From Paracyclopina nana (lineage: Eukaryota > Arthropoda > Copepoda > Cyclopoida > Cyclopettidae): 64,000 nt of DNA. Of this stretch, positions 21,086 to 33,037 are shown piece after piece. Made by a program: the position numbers and the translations under genes. Each line of letters starts with the position of its first letter. Position 1 is the first letter of the stretch. The stretch covers positions 186,001 to 250,000 of the forward strand of contig JAGUCH010000004.1 of NCBI GenBank assembly GCA_019096065.1, written 5' to 3'. The notes under the pieces were generated by a model. That model ran no database searches. It worked only from the letters and a program-made list of their open reading frames with translations, and was not told the DNA's origin.

Positions 21086-22102
21086 ATGGAGAGTTTGACC
21101 GTGGCCCCTGTGCAAACCCTGTCAGGGCACTCTGGAAAAGTGTGGCATTGCTCGTGGAATCCTTCTGGCTCCATTTTGGCATCTTGCGGCGAGGATGCCA
21201 ATATACGATTGTGGTCCAAAGAGGGTGACACTTGGAATTGCATCACCATTTTGGCCGAGGCTCACACCAGAACGGTGAGGAGTGTGAATTGGTCGCCGTG
21301 TGGCAAATACTTGGCCTCGGCCTCTTTTGATGGGACCGTGGCCATATGGGACCGAAAAACTGGCCAATTTGAATGTTCGGCCACACTGGAAGGTCACGAG
21401 AACGAGGTCAAAAGTGCTGTCTGGTCCCAGTCCGGAAACTACATAGCTTCCTGCTCAAGGGACAAGAGTGTCTGGATTTGGGACGTGGACCAAGAAGAGG
21501 AAGAGTTCATGTGTGCGGCTGTGCTGCAAGCCCACACTGCTGATGTGAAAAAGGTGGCATGGCATCCACACGTGGATGTCGTGGCCTCTGCCTCCTATGA
21601 CAACAAGATCAAAATGTTCAAGGAGGATGACGATGACTGGATCTGTTGCGCCACACTTTCTTCCCACGACTCCACTGTGTGGTCATTGGCATTTAGCAAA
21701 GATGGCGATCGGTTGGCTTCAGCCTCTGAAGACACCACTGTGAAAATTTGGCAAGAGTACAAGCCAGGTAATCCAGAGGGGATTCCCACTCAAAACAATG
21801 ATGCCACGTGGAAATGTGTCTGCACTCTGGGAGGCTTTCATTCAAGAGCTGTCTATGACATTGACTGGTGCCACAAAACGGAGCTCATTGCCACTGCGTG
21901 TGGTGATGACGGGTTGCGCATCTTTAAAGAGGACTCCACCGTGGCTGATTCGAGGAACGCACCCAACTTCAATTGCATTGCCACAGTGACTTCTGCCCAT
22001 GAGCAAGATATTAATTGCGTGGCATTCAACCCAGTGCATGAAGGACTCATCGCTTCTTGCAGTGACGAAGGAGATGTGAAACTATGGCAGATTCAGAGCT
22101 GA
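21086..22102 (+). CDS. CIAO1: cytosolic iron-sulfur assembly factor CIAO1
   Basis: WD40 scaffold of the CIA targeting complex that delivers Fe-S clusters to cytosolic and nuclear apoproteins. Single exon, 338 residues (human 339). Seven repeats can be counted: [162 protein letters not shown]; and [32 protein letters not shown] 21086 is the family start. No AATAAA seen directly after the stop. Confidence 0.96.
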   Translation: MESLTVAPVQTLSGHSGKVWHCSWNPSGSILASCGEDANIRLWSKEGDTWNCITILAEAHTRTVRSVNWSPCGKYLASASFDGTVAIWDRKTGQFECSATLEGHENEVKSAVWSQSGNYIASCSRDKSVWIWDVDQEEEEFMCAAVLQAHTADVKKVAWHPHVDVVASASYDNKIKMFKEDDDDWICCATLSSHDSTVWSLAFSKDGDRLASASEDTTVKIWQEYKPGNPEGIPTQNNDATWKCVCTLGGFHSRAVYDIDWCHKTELIATACGDDGLRIFKEDSTVADSRNAPNFNCIATVTSAHEQDINCVAFNPVHEGLIASCSDEGDVKLWQIQS

Positions 22103-22559
22103 AATTCAAAATCTGTGTACAGTTCCAATTTGTGAAAATACTATCTAGCAAAAAAATCAGGCGGAGAGGTATTTTGTTTTCAAATACTACTTTGATTTCA
22201 TTTTATAACTCAAAAAAGGATGCTTAAAACTATTTTAATGTTTTAATGCTGAATAACATAGGGTGCATGCAGCAAGCAGGAATATGTGCAAGAATTAACG
22301 GGGATATACTAAAATGCGCGACATGCGCGACTACTAAAATGCGCGACAAGCACCACAGGTTACTAAAATACAAAAAAAAAATTTTGTTACCACTTCTTGA
22401 AATATTTTTTCTATTCACTACTATACTGATTATTTGTTATGCTTTTTCATTTTTTTTATAAAAATTACATTGATGTAGCTCACTCTGCACTGTTCACCTA
22501 AAGTTACGGCCGAAATTATGGCGTGGTTTTTTATCAGAGAGGAGATAAAACAATGCCAT

Positions 22560-22690
22560 GTTAGAATTGAAAAAAAATGTTAGAATTGAAAAAAATGTTA
22601 GAATTGAAAAAAAATGTTAGAATTGAAAAAAATGTTAGAATTGAAAAAAATGTTAGAATTGAAAAAAATGTTAGAATTGAAAAAAAATAC
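22560..22690. repeat. minisatellite, 18-20 bp unit, about 7 copies
   Basis: Unit ATGTTAGAATTGAAAAAA with variable A-run length, repeated head to tail. It abuts the truncated left side of the mariner-like MITE. Confidence 0.9.
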
Positions 22691-22694
22691 AATG

Positions 22695-23011
22695 TTTGAC
22701 TTGAAAAAAGAATTATCATTTTTTCTCGTTGGAAAGCTTGAGTCTTTTTAAAAAATACTTAAAAGGGGGAAAAACGAGAAAAAATTCAATTTTCCCATGG
22801 CAACCCAGAAAATTATCACAAAAAATACTGATGCATCATTTATTTTTTGCTGTCACGTGTAGTTCTTGTCAATATTTTTCATTGTGACAAAAAATAAAAA
22901 AGATCTTCAAATGTTCTAGCTTTCCACCTATACCCAATATGCCTCGAAATTCATGAATTCATAACATAAACTTTTGGCTACCACACTGTCCAATTTTGAA
23001 CGGACAGACTG
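22695..23011. mobile_element. Tc1/mariner-like MITE, left-truncated copy
   Basis: Colinear with the complete copy at 49624-50011 (shared blocks: AAAATTCAATTTTCCCA, CATTTATTTTTTG.TGTCACG, ATTCATGAATTCATAACA). It ends CGGACAGACTG at 23011 followed by TA. The left end is replaced by the adjacent minisatellite. Confidence 0.8.
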
Positions 23012-23074
23012 TATATTATTCTTACATTAATAGTGGATTAATAATCCAAGTACTTTTTGGTTGTCCCGTATTTT

Positions 23075-23997
23075 TGTAGTCGCGCATGTCGCACATTTTA
23101 ATAGTTTGTCGCGCATACATGTCGCGCTTGTTGCGCAAACATGTCGCCCTTGTCGCGCATACATGTCGCGCTTGTCGCCCCTTTATGTCGCCCTTGTCGC
23201 ACATACATGTAACGCTTGTCCCGCATACATGTCGCGCATACATGTTGCGCTTGTCGCGCATACATGTCGCGCTTGTCGCACATACATGTCGCGCTTGTCT
23301 CACATATATGTCGCGCTTGTCCCGCATACATGTCGCGCAAACATGTCGCGCATACATGTTGCGCTTGTCGCGCATACATGTCGCGCTTGTCGCACATACA
23401 TGTCGCGCTTGTCCCGCATACATGTCGCGCAAACATGTCACGCATACATGTCGCGCTAGTCGCGCATACATGTCGCGTTTGTCGCGCATACATGTCGCGC
23501 TTGTCGCGCATACATGTCACGCTTGTCCCGCATACATGTCGCGCAAACATGTCATGCATACATGTCGCGCTAGTCGCGCATACATGTCGCGCTTGTCGCG
23601 CATACATGTCACGCTTGTCGCGCATACATGTCGCGCTTGTCGCACATACATGTCGCGCTTGTCCCGCATACATGACGCGCAAACATGTTGCGAATACATG
23701 TCGCGCTTGTCGCGTATACATGTCACGCTTGTCGCGCATACATGTTGCGCTTGTCGCACATACATGTCGCGCTTGTCCCGCATACATGACGCGCAAACAT
23801 GTCGCACTTGTCGTTTATACATGTCGCGCTTGTCGTACATACATGTCGCGCTTGTCCCGCATACATGACGCGCAAACATGTCGCACTTGTCGTTTATACA
23901 TGTCGCGCTTATCGTACATACATGACGCGCAAACATGTCGCGCATACATGTCGCGCTTGTCGCGCATACATGTCGCGCATACATGTCGCGCTTGGCA
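23075..23997. repeat. 22-bp minisatellite (CATACATGTCGCGCTTGTCGCG)
   Basis: About 920 bp of 22-bp and 14-bp variant units built from CATACATGT and CGCGCTTGT, much richer in CpG than the flanks. Because stops are absent from the unit, open frames of 130-290 codons occur on both strands; I treat them as artefacts. Related monomers in the opposite orientation (GCGCGACATGCGCGACTAC) occur at about 22314-22349, on the far side of the mariner relic. Confidence 0.9.
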
Positions 23998-24029
23998 ACT
24001 GGAAAAAATAAGTGCAATTAAACCAAGCT

Positions 24030-24185
24030 TTTCATTTTTGAAATCAAATTTTTCTAGCCTGACTCCGCTGGTCAGCCAATCAAATTGCCGCTCGTGATCA
24101 AGTGACAAGTTTCGCGCGCAACAGTTTTTCCAAATATAGTAGTTGTCCAAAAAGCGCCATCTAGCGAAAAAGTTTGTCCCTACGA
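24030..24185. repeat. fragment of the LNR-flanking inverted-repeat element
   Basis: CAAATTTTTCTAGCCTGACTCC..GTGACAAGTTTCGCGCGCAACAG..AAAGCGCCATCTAG..AAAAAGTTTGTCCCT matches the outer part of the right arm at 59340-59490 and, inverted, the left arm at 57375-57540. It shows the arm is a dispersed element, not a unique duplication. Confidence 0.75.
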
Positions 24186-25414
24186 TTGCTTATAAGAGCC
24201 AACTGTTATTCATGCATTTGTTCGTTCGGGTGATTTGCCCGATTTCAGTGATGTCTACCTGATGACAGCAGCGATGCTATAACATGCTGATTATGAGTAC
24301 GTTTCCCTCATCTTGCTTCTCGCCAAATGCAACATATGTTGCGAGGATCAAGATGATCTATAATGTAAGGTGACCCCTTATCTCAGCTGTACTTCTACAC
24401 TTCATCTGACTATGCTATGGAAGGGCTTCTGACGAAAAAAGTAGAGTTCTATGAATCGTGAGTTTCACGAAAAAGCTGTCAGATGAGAGAAAATGCCATA
24501 TTTAAGCAATTCTTGAAGTAAAAATTCCATGTCTGGTAAAGCTGATTAACAGGCTCCTCCCACTCGAGCACTAAAAAATTGGCGCTAAAATCTAAATTTG
24601 AATTTCCCGCTTTTTCATTGAAGCAAGCAGCATAAGCGCCACCGCACAAATGACGAAAGAACTAAAATAAGTTTAGTGAATTAGCTTGCATACTTCCGTC
24701 TAGAATTGTCATAGTGGATGGCCCTGGCGAGGATAACCTTTAAAAATGGCTGCAGTTGCCCCAGTTTTATTTGCTATTGGAAAACCTGTGGATAGGGGTG
24801 TATTATTTTCCAAAATTGCTACCTGATTTATTTTGTTAAATTCTGCGAAGCAATTGTCATAACATTGGAAGAATAGTGGATTCTGCAGAAGGATGCATAC
24901 GATACTGTAAGGTAACCCTGATTCTTCTTCTGCTACCACTATGATTGAACCCATTTCCAGGAACTTTAACACCCCATATTATTGATGTCACGGTAGCAGT
25001 AGTACTATTTGTTCTGCTTGCTCTTCCTGCCAACCACGATTTGTGCAACCAAAATTGCAAGCCTTTTTCTATGTTTTGATGACTGCAGGCAGGTAGGTAC
25101 CTTTTGGTATAATGGTTGGCTATCTGGAGCAATGTCATTACCAAATTGAGCATGCTTTGGGTATCTAACTACCTGCGGCTGGTTGCAAATCCGAATAAAG
25201 CAAATTCAAAGCTCAGGATGCCACCAAATCTGATAACCCAAAAAAAGGAGGTGATCAGGCCCTTATTAAATCAAAAGGCATATGAAAATGGATTTGTTAT
25301 CAATCCTATCGGCGAACAATGCAACTTCTTCATTCGATATCGATTCTCTTTTTATTTGGCATTTTTAAAGTACAATAATAATACTTTTTTCATTGAAAGA
25401 CGTCCCAAGCAGCA

Positions 25415-27476
25415 CTAGATTTTTATGCTGTACTCGGACGAGTCTGAAGTGTGAATCCCCGAGTCGAATGAGTTTTGCTTGATGTGCTTCAAAGTTGGTG
25501 AAGGACTCTTGTCCTCGATGCCGAGGCTGTCAGCAACGCTCCAAGAGCAAGGTAACGACTCCGGCCCATTGTTATTGAAAGAGGTCGAGCTGCTGCCATT
25601 TGCCATGGAGCCAACAAAAACTCTCTGCCATAAACTCTTGGATGAGTGGGGCAGGTGAAACCCATGTGTCAGGGTCGCTGACGACCCTGGCTCCAATTTG
25701 GACAAGTCCTTCTTTTTGAGTGTCCTCCTCTCCGCGGACTGTGATCGCTTTTCGCTCCTCCATTTATGTTGGCCCAGGTCATCTGCTACTCGATTTTCTT
25801 GGATTCTATCAAAGGTCCTGGAAAAGAAAGTAGAGGGGCAATTATACTTTCTCCAGAGCGGCTGAGCGGTGGGAAAATGTCTGATATGGCTACTAGAACA
25901 GGAGCAGTGATGATGATGTGAATTTCCATTTTCCTTGAAGCTAAACTCCAACGTATTGCGTTATGAACGCAAATTGTACCCCATGCGTATTGGCAGTGAT
26001 AAAAGATATATGGGCTGGAGCAATTATTTTGTGGCCCATGCTGAAAGGCATGCAACTCAGCCATTTAATCATGGAGAATGACCTCGAGCGAGGCCAATTC
26101 ATAGACGTGATTCCATAGTTTTCCCACAATTAGCGAAATCATGAGGTGTGAAAAGCGTTAATATGGTGGTACATGAATGACGTGCGCATCTTGCACAATG
26201 CCAAGCTGACCACAAAAGATGATTTTTGTGGATCAGCAAGATGACTCTTTTCAAGAGAAGGAGATTTTTTTAAAGCATTTTTCACCCCAAGCTACTCGAG
26301 CATTGAGATTTTGAGCATGTCACACCTTCAACAGCCCGTGAAATATTTGTTGACACATTCATCACAAGGCCCCTTAAAAATTCCCCCTCTCTCGATCTCT
26401 CAGGCTAAAAAATTCACACATCATTTTGGTACAGTAATTGTCCTGTCGCCTCTTTTGCACGAAAAGTTTTTGCATCACATATTTACAATAAGCTAGCTCG
26501 CCCAGTGATAATAATGTAAGTCATAAAAAGGCAATTACAGCCATGGCCGCTATGTCAAAACGCGCCATATCGGTTTTATTTGGACACTTTGAAGGTTATT
26601 TTTAAAAGTCATTCTTGCATGATGACACCTAAATATGTCATGTATGCATGCATGATGTCTCCCAAATCCAGGAAAGATTTTGTTTACTGACAAGCCCCCA
26701 AAAATTTATGTGTCTGTAGGACGTGCGCGCAAATAATATCCATAGCGATCACTTCTGGTGACCTTATGGTTCATGTCACTCCCAATATCTATGATAGATG
26801 CCAACCTGAATGGGGAATCTGGTGAAGTGATCCTTGATCGGCGGGGTGTTGTCCTCATATTGAGAGTGGGAAATGAAGTCTTTTTGTGGAACGGAGGTCG
26901 CAGGAGAAACGATCTGGAGCGCAGCATGAATTTGAGGCCACCCATTACATCGAGGCCGCCGTTCGAAGAAGTGCGGTCGTTGCTCTCTGAAGAGCTGCTC
27001 GAGTCCTCTAAAGCTGCAGCTCTCTCCAAGATTTGTGAGGGTGGCAAGGAAGTGTACACGTTGTACGCCTCGTCATCCTCATCGGCAACTTCGTCAATGT
27101 CCTCATCATCGTACTCGTCAGTGGTGACCAATTCGGTGTTTTCTTCCTCCTCCTCGTCATGACTGCTGGCATTGCTTGCCAATCCCCGTTGCACCTTCAG
27201 CTCCTCCAGCTTGTCATTCAAAGCCAGCAAATTTTTAAACAGCTCGTTGTCCATGTGGGCTAAGGAGAGCAGTTCACTCCGGAGTTGGGCTATTTGCCCT
27301 GGCAATTTGGAGAACTGTGCATTATTTTTGCTGGGGTCACTGCTGTCAGCGTGCTCCTCAAGGCACCACTTGTTCTTCACCGATCTGGTCAACTGCAGCC
27401 TTTTCTCGTAGAAGGCCTTGCAGTCTTTGGCCAAGTAATCTCGGGAGCCTTCCGATGATCTGTCTGTCATGATCAT
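25415..27476 (-). CDS. leucine-rich adaptor protein, LURAP1/LRAP25-like
   Basis: Likely cytoskeletal/NF-kB adaptor of the LURAP1 type. Two-exon model (minus): 27476-26806 and 25817-25415, 357 residues; the donor CAG|GTTGGC is weak but the acceptor (CTTTTCCAG) is good and phases match. The family core is SKLPGQIAQLRSELLSLAHM followed by DNELFKNLLALNDKLEELKV (about residues 65-105), equivalent to the conserved helix of LURAP1. It is followed by an acidic run (DEEEEENTELVTTDEYDDED), Ser-rich blocks, and a C-terminal NSFDSGIHTSDSSEYS motif, again as in phospho-degron-like tails. Start: first ATG after an acceptor-like CTCTCTTCAG; a TATA-like TATATA lies at about 27585-27590. The 988-bp intron is long for this genome. 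Exon 2 could instead be a separate gene. Confidence 0.5.
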
Positions 27477-28494
27477 CCAAAGCTGGAGTGGAACTGAAGA
27501 GAGAAGATCTTTGTATGGAAGTGGTTGCACGCGGTGGATAAAGCGCGGCTGCGATGCGATGCAGCGAGCGCATATGTGCTTTGGTATATAGTATATGTTG
27601 GGAAGGTGAAAGTGTCGTCGTCACGCGAGCAGCTCGGAACCAAGAAGGGGCATATTTGAGCAGGCCCATCATTTTATTCTTTCCCCTTTCATTTGGAGCT
27701 CCTGTACGCGCGTATCATCGTACGTCGGGATTTACCATGTTTAGCTTCCGCTAGCAATTAGATTTGCTCTCGCACAAAGGCCCGGAACTGCTGTATATGT
27801 TATAGAATGATAGTATCTTGCTCACCATAATGCAAGTACTTTACGTACGGTTCGTTCTTTTTTTAACCAATGCAACGCCATCTACCGTGAATGGTGCAAT
27901 GAGGGTGGACTTTTCGCTCAAAAGATTCCGTGCAGCATTTTTAATCTTTGCTATTTTTTTGTTTACATCGGTCAAAGTACCTCGATTAATGAATGGCCAT
28001 GATGTTTTTAATGGCCGTCAAAAGGGGAGGATAGCGGTTAAGAGATTCTCAAATATTTAGTTTCCCAAATGACTTTGGCCTAGCTTCATATGGGTTAAAA
28101 ATGTGCGTGCATAAAAAGGAGACCTTGCCAGCGTCCATAAAAGGGGTTTCATGCTTGGCCCTCGTTCACCATTAGCTGCAACTCAAAATCCAAATAGAAC
28201 TGCCAGCTAAATGCAATTATGCATAAAATACGCTGGAATCCTATCCTACTCGTTGTTAATTGAGGAATTATACTCTAGGCAAATCTATTATGCAACTGTC
28301 GTTGTGGGTGCTATCAGATGATATTACGATAATAAAATCAGCCAGTTGAAAAAATGTTTCGTCACGTTGAAAGTCTTAATTACAGCTCGAGTTCATCATG
28401 ATTTTGTTTCAAATCAATTCTATAAAGATACACATTTTAACAGCTCTATTCATTTTGAAGCCATGCAGCGTAGAATTTTTTTAGCAGCTAACTA

Positions 28495-28804
28495 CTAATC
28501 AACTGTGAAATCATTCATCCAAGAGTCCTTTTCAAGCAAAAAATCAAACATCTTTAATATCCTTTTGGCAGCCATACAACCCAAACTTGGTTGGAATGTG
28601 GGAGAAAAATGCTGTAGCATTTCAAAGAGGGAGGGGATTGTCTGCTCCAGAGGGGCAGAATAATGTTCTTTTGGCAAGCTCCATGTAAAAGATTTCTTTG
28701 TTGAGCTTCAATTTAGCGGAATAATTTTCAACGAGCAAAAGCCAAAATGTAGGATTCTCCCTAGAAAATCCAGCACATGCACAATTTTTTCTTGCTAATT
28801 GCAA
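28495..28804 (-). pseudogene. possible frameshifted coding remnant, unrecognised
   Basis: Two overlapping minus-strand frames look like one protein broken by a single-base shift near 28678: ...FWLLLVENYSAKLKLNKEIFYMEL in one frame continues as PKEHYSAPLEQTIPSLFEML and ends MFDFLLEKDSWMNDFTVD in the other. Composition is protein-like on both sides of the shift. I do not recognise the family; it may also be chance. Confidence 0.3.
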
Positions 28805-29355
28805 TTAATCTGTAGAAAAAAGAGTGAAAATGGGAAAAGTTCGTGATTTCAACACAGCTTCTTTGCCATGATGATAAATCAAGGTATAATTCGAGAAATT
28901 AGTACCGTGGGACACTTTTGAAATGACTTAAAACTAGCCTAAGACGCATCAAAGTGAAGCATTTCTGGTGGATACAGTCAAGCTTGAACTATTCAATTTA
29001 GGAAACAGGTGCTATGACATTTTGCTCGGCGGTGCATGTGAGATCACGGCCAAAAGTTGCTTTATTTAACACATCGTTGAATCCTAAAATAGCATATCAA
29101 CGAATTAGCGATTGCTTGACGTTCTTCACATTTTTTGCCTTTTGCTGTGACCAAGACGCCCCAAGCTTTGGCTGGTTGAATGCTTTGTTTGGACTTAAGT
29201 GTGAGCGCATTCATCAAGGCACATCAAGCTATTTTGACATCTCCCGATTGCGTTAAAATCTCTTGGATAAGTTATGCATCCTCCTAACAAAGCACTTTTT
29301 GGCCCTAATTTATCTGTCTAAAAAGAATGCTGTCAAAATAAACATAACCGGAGAA

Positions 29356-29924
29356 CAGAGTTATCAACGGTGGTCGGAAACGACCAAAGTGGTCGTTTTT
29401 GACTTGATTTGGTCGGAAAAAAATTGGTGGTCGGTGGTCGGAAAAGTGGTCGTTCTTGAAAAAGACCAAAACTATCTAAAAATAGGCACTTCTAGCCAAA
29501 ATAGGGCACAATTCCAATTTTCACCTGCACATTTTTCCTTATGGAAACGATCTGAGATAGATAAAACTTGCCAAAAAGCTTGATCTCATTATAAATATAT
29601 AGCCAAAACTTCACTTTGTTGAACAACAGCTTCTGAAGAATCAGGCAACTTTTTGCTCAGTGCTTCGACACCAAAATAATAATTCCAATTTCATGAAAGA
29701 TTTTTTAAAGAAGTGACCAACTTTTTACAGCAAACATTGCCGAAAAAGACTTTGTAGATGAAAAAAAGACATGTTATACATAAATTGGTTGAGTTTCTGC
29801 CTTTTTTTGGTAGGTGGTCGGAAAAGTGGTCGTTTTTGAATTGGTCTCAAAAATTGTGGTCGCAAAAGTGGTCGTTTTGGGCCAAAAAGGTGGTCGGAAG
29901 CCTAAAAATCCGTTGATAACTCTG
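29356..29924. mobile_element. hAT-type MITE, family B copy 2 (569 bp)
   Basis: TIRs CAGAGTTATCAACGG and CCGTTGATAACTCTG with a perfect 8-bp TSD CCGGAGAA at 29348-29355 and 29925-29932. Shares GGTGGTCGGAAACGACCAA.GTGGTCGTTTTTGA (left) and GGTGGTCGGAAGCC..AAATCCGTTG (right) with 7963-8518. Confidence 0.92.
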
Positions 29925-30379
29925 CCGGAGAAAACAATAATTTTGAGCAGAGCATTTCATCATCTCGAAGAGTAATTTTGTCGCGAAAATTAAAAAAAAT
30001 GATAGAGTTACAATTACAAAATACCTAGGAATAGTTATGATTATTATAAAAGTAGGATAGCAGGGAAATTGAGAAAAAGTGGCCAGAAAAGCTAAAAATA
30101 CATATCTTCATTCAGTTATTTTATTAATTGTTACATACTTAATGACATTTATAAAACTTTTTAAGTTGAAAGAAGAAGAAACGCAGCAGTGTCGATAATA
30201 GCACAGTAAGGATACATATGCAGGTATACTTGCTCAGATAGTTATTTTTTTCCTGTATCCCTTTAAAAAAGCATGCTTTCTATCAGCAGGACTGGTGACA
30301 GGTAGAGTTAGGTATAGCTTTCTTTCCTCCTCAGCAGCTTGTAAAGCAATATTGGATATGGTCCACTGAACTTATTGAT

Positions 30380-32210
30380 ATGGTTGGCTTGGCCAGCGTT
30401 AGACATTTGGACTTTGGACACCGGAGAAACTCGAATCTGGAGAGCTTCGACAACCAAGCTTTCTCAAGAGGGACTTCGATCTCCTCACGGAGAGGAATGC
30501 TAGAGGACAACCGGCTTTACAATCAGCCAATTGAAGAGGAGCTAGACGAAGAGGCCAATCTGGATGGAGACAGCTTCAGATCCGATCTAGAGAGAGATAG
30601 CACTCATAGCAGCATGGCTGACAGGCAATTCCATGCAGGAAATGCGGCGTTCAGGCGAATGAGCCATGAGCAACGATATGAGGAATTGAAAAGGCAAAGC
30701 ATCATAAGAGCCTCAATGGAGCAGCCTCGTACGCCCCAGCCTCCACCTAGTCACTTGCAGCCAAGGTATCCCATATTGGACACATCTCAAATTCAAATAA
30801 GGCTGGACTATGCACAGGAGCTGCATAAGAAAAAAGGAGTAAAGAAGCCTCGTTCACCACAAGCAAGCCGACCGATGCCGATGCCGAGGCCGACTCAAAA
30901 ACCACCCCCACCTCCCCAAGCTGTCGCCAAGCCCTCAAGAAAAAGGTCCGCTAAGCCAGAGCCCAAACTGTCCAACTTGTTTGGTGTTGTTGATACGCGA
31001 AAATTGCGCTCTATCCTCTACAATGATGATGAGTATGACTTCCATGGAGGAACCTTGCCACTGCATCCAATTCCAGAGGCCAGTGCACCACCCCCAGAAG
31101 AAAATGCACCTTCAAGACTTCCACCATCCAATATGAGAGCCCCTCCCTCGATTGCTGACAGCATAGCAGAGGAAAACCCCTACAAGACACACAGTAAGTT
31201 TACTAATCATACCACGTAGAGTGTCAAGGTTGACAGGACAATCTCATAAGGTTGCGTGTGTGATCCAGGTAGCTTCCATAGAGTAAGCTACCTGAGTTGT
31301 GCTTTGGCTCAACAGTTGCAGCATAGCTTCAAAAACAAAGTTCAAAATGGGCTCTAGCATAGAGGGCTCCATTAGAGATGAGGACAAGGCCAAAGCTCAA
31401 CAGACCTCTGGTATATGACTACTGTCCATCAGGGGCATAGTGATCATTCATCGTATCTTCTTCCAGATGCCTTGTTCTACGGATCAGTGGCCAGTTTTGT
31501 GGCAGGTATTCTGCTCCTCATGAGCTTTGCTAGTCCTTACTGGTTGCAGTCCTGGGAAGACACCCAGAGTCCCTTCAAAAACATGGGCCTTTGGGAGTTT
31601 TGCTTCTACAAGTTCCGCCATCCGGATTACCAATTTGATCATTTGTTCCATGGCTGCCATGCCCTGTATGGAGATGAGTACAGACTGATTCGGGAGAAGC
31701 TTCTGCCAGGATGGCTGATGGTGGTGCAACTATTTGTGACTTTGGCTCTCATCACATCGTTCCTTGGGCAAGGAGTCATTGTCTGCCTTCTCTTGAGGGT
31801 ACCATTAGAATGGATTCTGAGATTTGAGTGGCATTTCTGTGGCATTGCCCTGGTGTGCAAAGGCGTTTCAGGTAAGAAGCTCTTTCTCATCTAAACGTTG
31901 CATGATGACTCCTTCAAGTGTTTCATTTTTTGCAGCTGTGCTCATGTTTTTGTCCATATGCATTTTTGGTGGTGAATGCTGGGACCGAGACTGGTTGTAT
32001 TACCCCAACTACAACTATGTCAGCTGGAGCTATGCATTTGCAGTATTTTCTTGCCTGGGTCACCTCATTGCAACCGTTTTCATGTTCATTGACTGCCAAC
32101 AAGCCAAGGAAAGGAAGGAGAAGAACAAAGCTCTCATTATGCAAATGCATCCACCTGCATTTGCATCCACGACATCATCTTATCACATGGGAGGATCAGG
32201 GTACATCTAA
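30380..32210 (+). CDS. claudin-like tetraspan membrane protein with Pro-rich cytosolic N-terminus
   Basis: Four-TM protein of the PMP22/claudin superfamily, resembling arthropod septate-junction type claudin-like proteins. Exons 30380-31193, 31327-31410, 31467-31871, 31936-32210 (phases agree), 525 residues. Residues 1-300 are hydrophilic with PPP-rich tracts (RPTQKPPPPPQAVAKPSRKR) and Arg/Ser blocks. TM1 DALFYGSVASFVAGILLLMS; the first extracellular loop has the claudin W..GLW-C-C pattern (SPYWL, NMGLWEFCF, FHGCH); TM2 GWLMVVQLFVTLALITSFLG; TM3 across exons 3-4 (KGVSAVLMFLSICIFGG); TM4 SWSYAFAVFSCLGHLIATVF. The tail is basic then Met/His-rich. Caveat: exon 1 could have its own upstream exon, and joining of the Pro-rich part to the tetraspan rests on phase and donor quality (GTAAGT at 31194). 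Confidence 0.72.
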
Positions 32211-32700
32211 GCCCTAGCTTCTAATAATATCAGATACTCAATTATTTTCATGTATAATACTTTAGCTAGAATGTAAAATCATTTTACATGATTACATTTT
32301 CCTTTTATCTAAGTGTAATAAACATGATTCCAACCAAAATGACATGAGCATTTTTGTAAAATCTTTGGGAAAAACCCTGATCAACCCCACTACCCACCCT
32401 AATGCCTAATGAGCAAAGAAAAGCCAATTGTTTTAGGAAAAAAGCACCTTTTAAATGTAGTACCCAAACTAAGGATTGATAGATAAAAAAGCTATACACA
32501 GCAATGAAGCAGATTCTAAAAAAGGTTTTCAATTGGGATTTGAGAACGTGGTGAACACACAACTAAATTGTCAATTAATGGCAACAAAATATGGGGACAT
32601 TAAAAGAATCAACATAGCCTCTAAAAAGGAATGGCCTCTACCTCTTTAAAGCCTATCTATCTTGTATAGATGGGGGGAGTATAGTTATTTATTTCGAGCT

Positions 32701-32863
32701 GGGGCACGTAAAGTAGGGTCATTAAATAGCTGAGCGAGGATTTTAAAATGGGAAAACTCGAGTACAGCTTTACTAGCCCGAGCCTGCGAGGGCTGTAATT
32801 GTACGAGTGTTTTTCCATTTTAAAATCCGAGGTCAGCTATTTAATGACCCTACTTTATGTGCC
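32701..32863. repeat. palindrome, arms about 60 bp
   Basis: Left arm GGGGCACGTAAAGTAGGGTC... pairs with right arm ...GACCCTACTTTATGTGCCCC; the inner part includes ATTTTAAAATGGGAAAACTCG / CGAGTGTTTTTCCATTTTAAAAT. A loop of about 40 bp contains TAGCCCGAGCCTGCGAGGGC. Diverged copies: about 53515-53725 and 15310-15400. Confidence 0.85.
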
Positions 32864-33037
32864 CCAGCTAAAAATATACAATTTTATATACTGTAATACG
32901 ATTTTCGAGTTACCGGGCTGCCCTGTGCCCTAGAAAATGCTGCTCGGTTTTTATGCTATATATCACTGGCTCTCATTAGCTAGCATCCAGTGGTTTGAGA
33001 GCAATAAAACAGACTTTAAAAATATATTTCCTGTGAG

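Larger units (their letters stand above)
22103..25414. other. 3.3-kb gene-free region, repeats in first 2 kb
   Basis: Holds a 130-bp minisatellite (22560-22690), a truncated mariner-like MITE (about 22695-23011), a 22-bp GC-rich minisatellite (about 23075-23997) and a fragment of the element flanking the LNR gene (about 24030-24185). From 24200 to 25414 there are open frames up to 100 codons on both strands, none recognisable. Confidence 0.6.
27477..30379. other. 2.9-kb intergenic with a hAT MITE
   Basis: Contains the putative promoter of the LURAP1-like gene, a frameshifted coding-like remnant (28495-28804, minus) and the MITE 29356-29924. The 80-codon frame at 29014-29256 is not recognisable. 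Nothing else seen. Confidence 0.5.

Noticed and set aside
23075..23997. CRISPR-like array
   Set aside because: Units are contiguous with no unique spacers and the genome is clearly eukaryotic.
23022..24097. Several 130-290 codon open frames on both strands
   Set aside because: They are translations of the 22-bp minisatellite; the unit has no stop in several frames, and there is no start context, domain or splice structure.
24709..25418. Three overlapping open frames of 87-100 codons
   Set aside because: No domain or consistent splice model; composition not convincing. Homology search would be needed.
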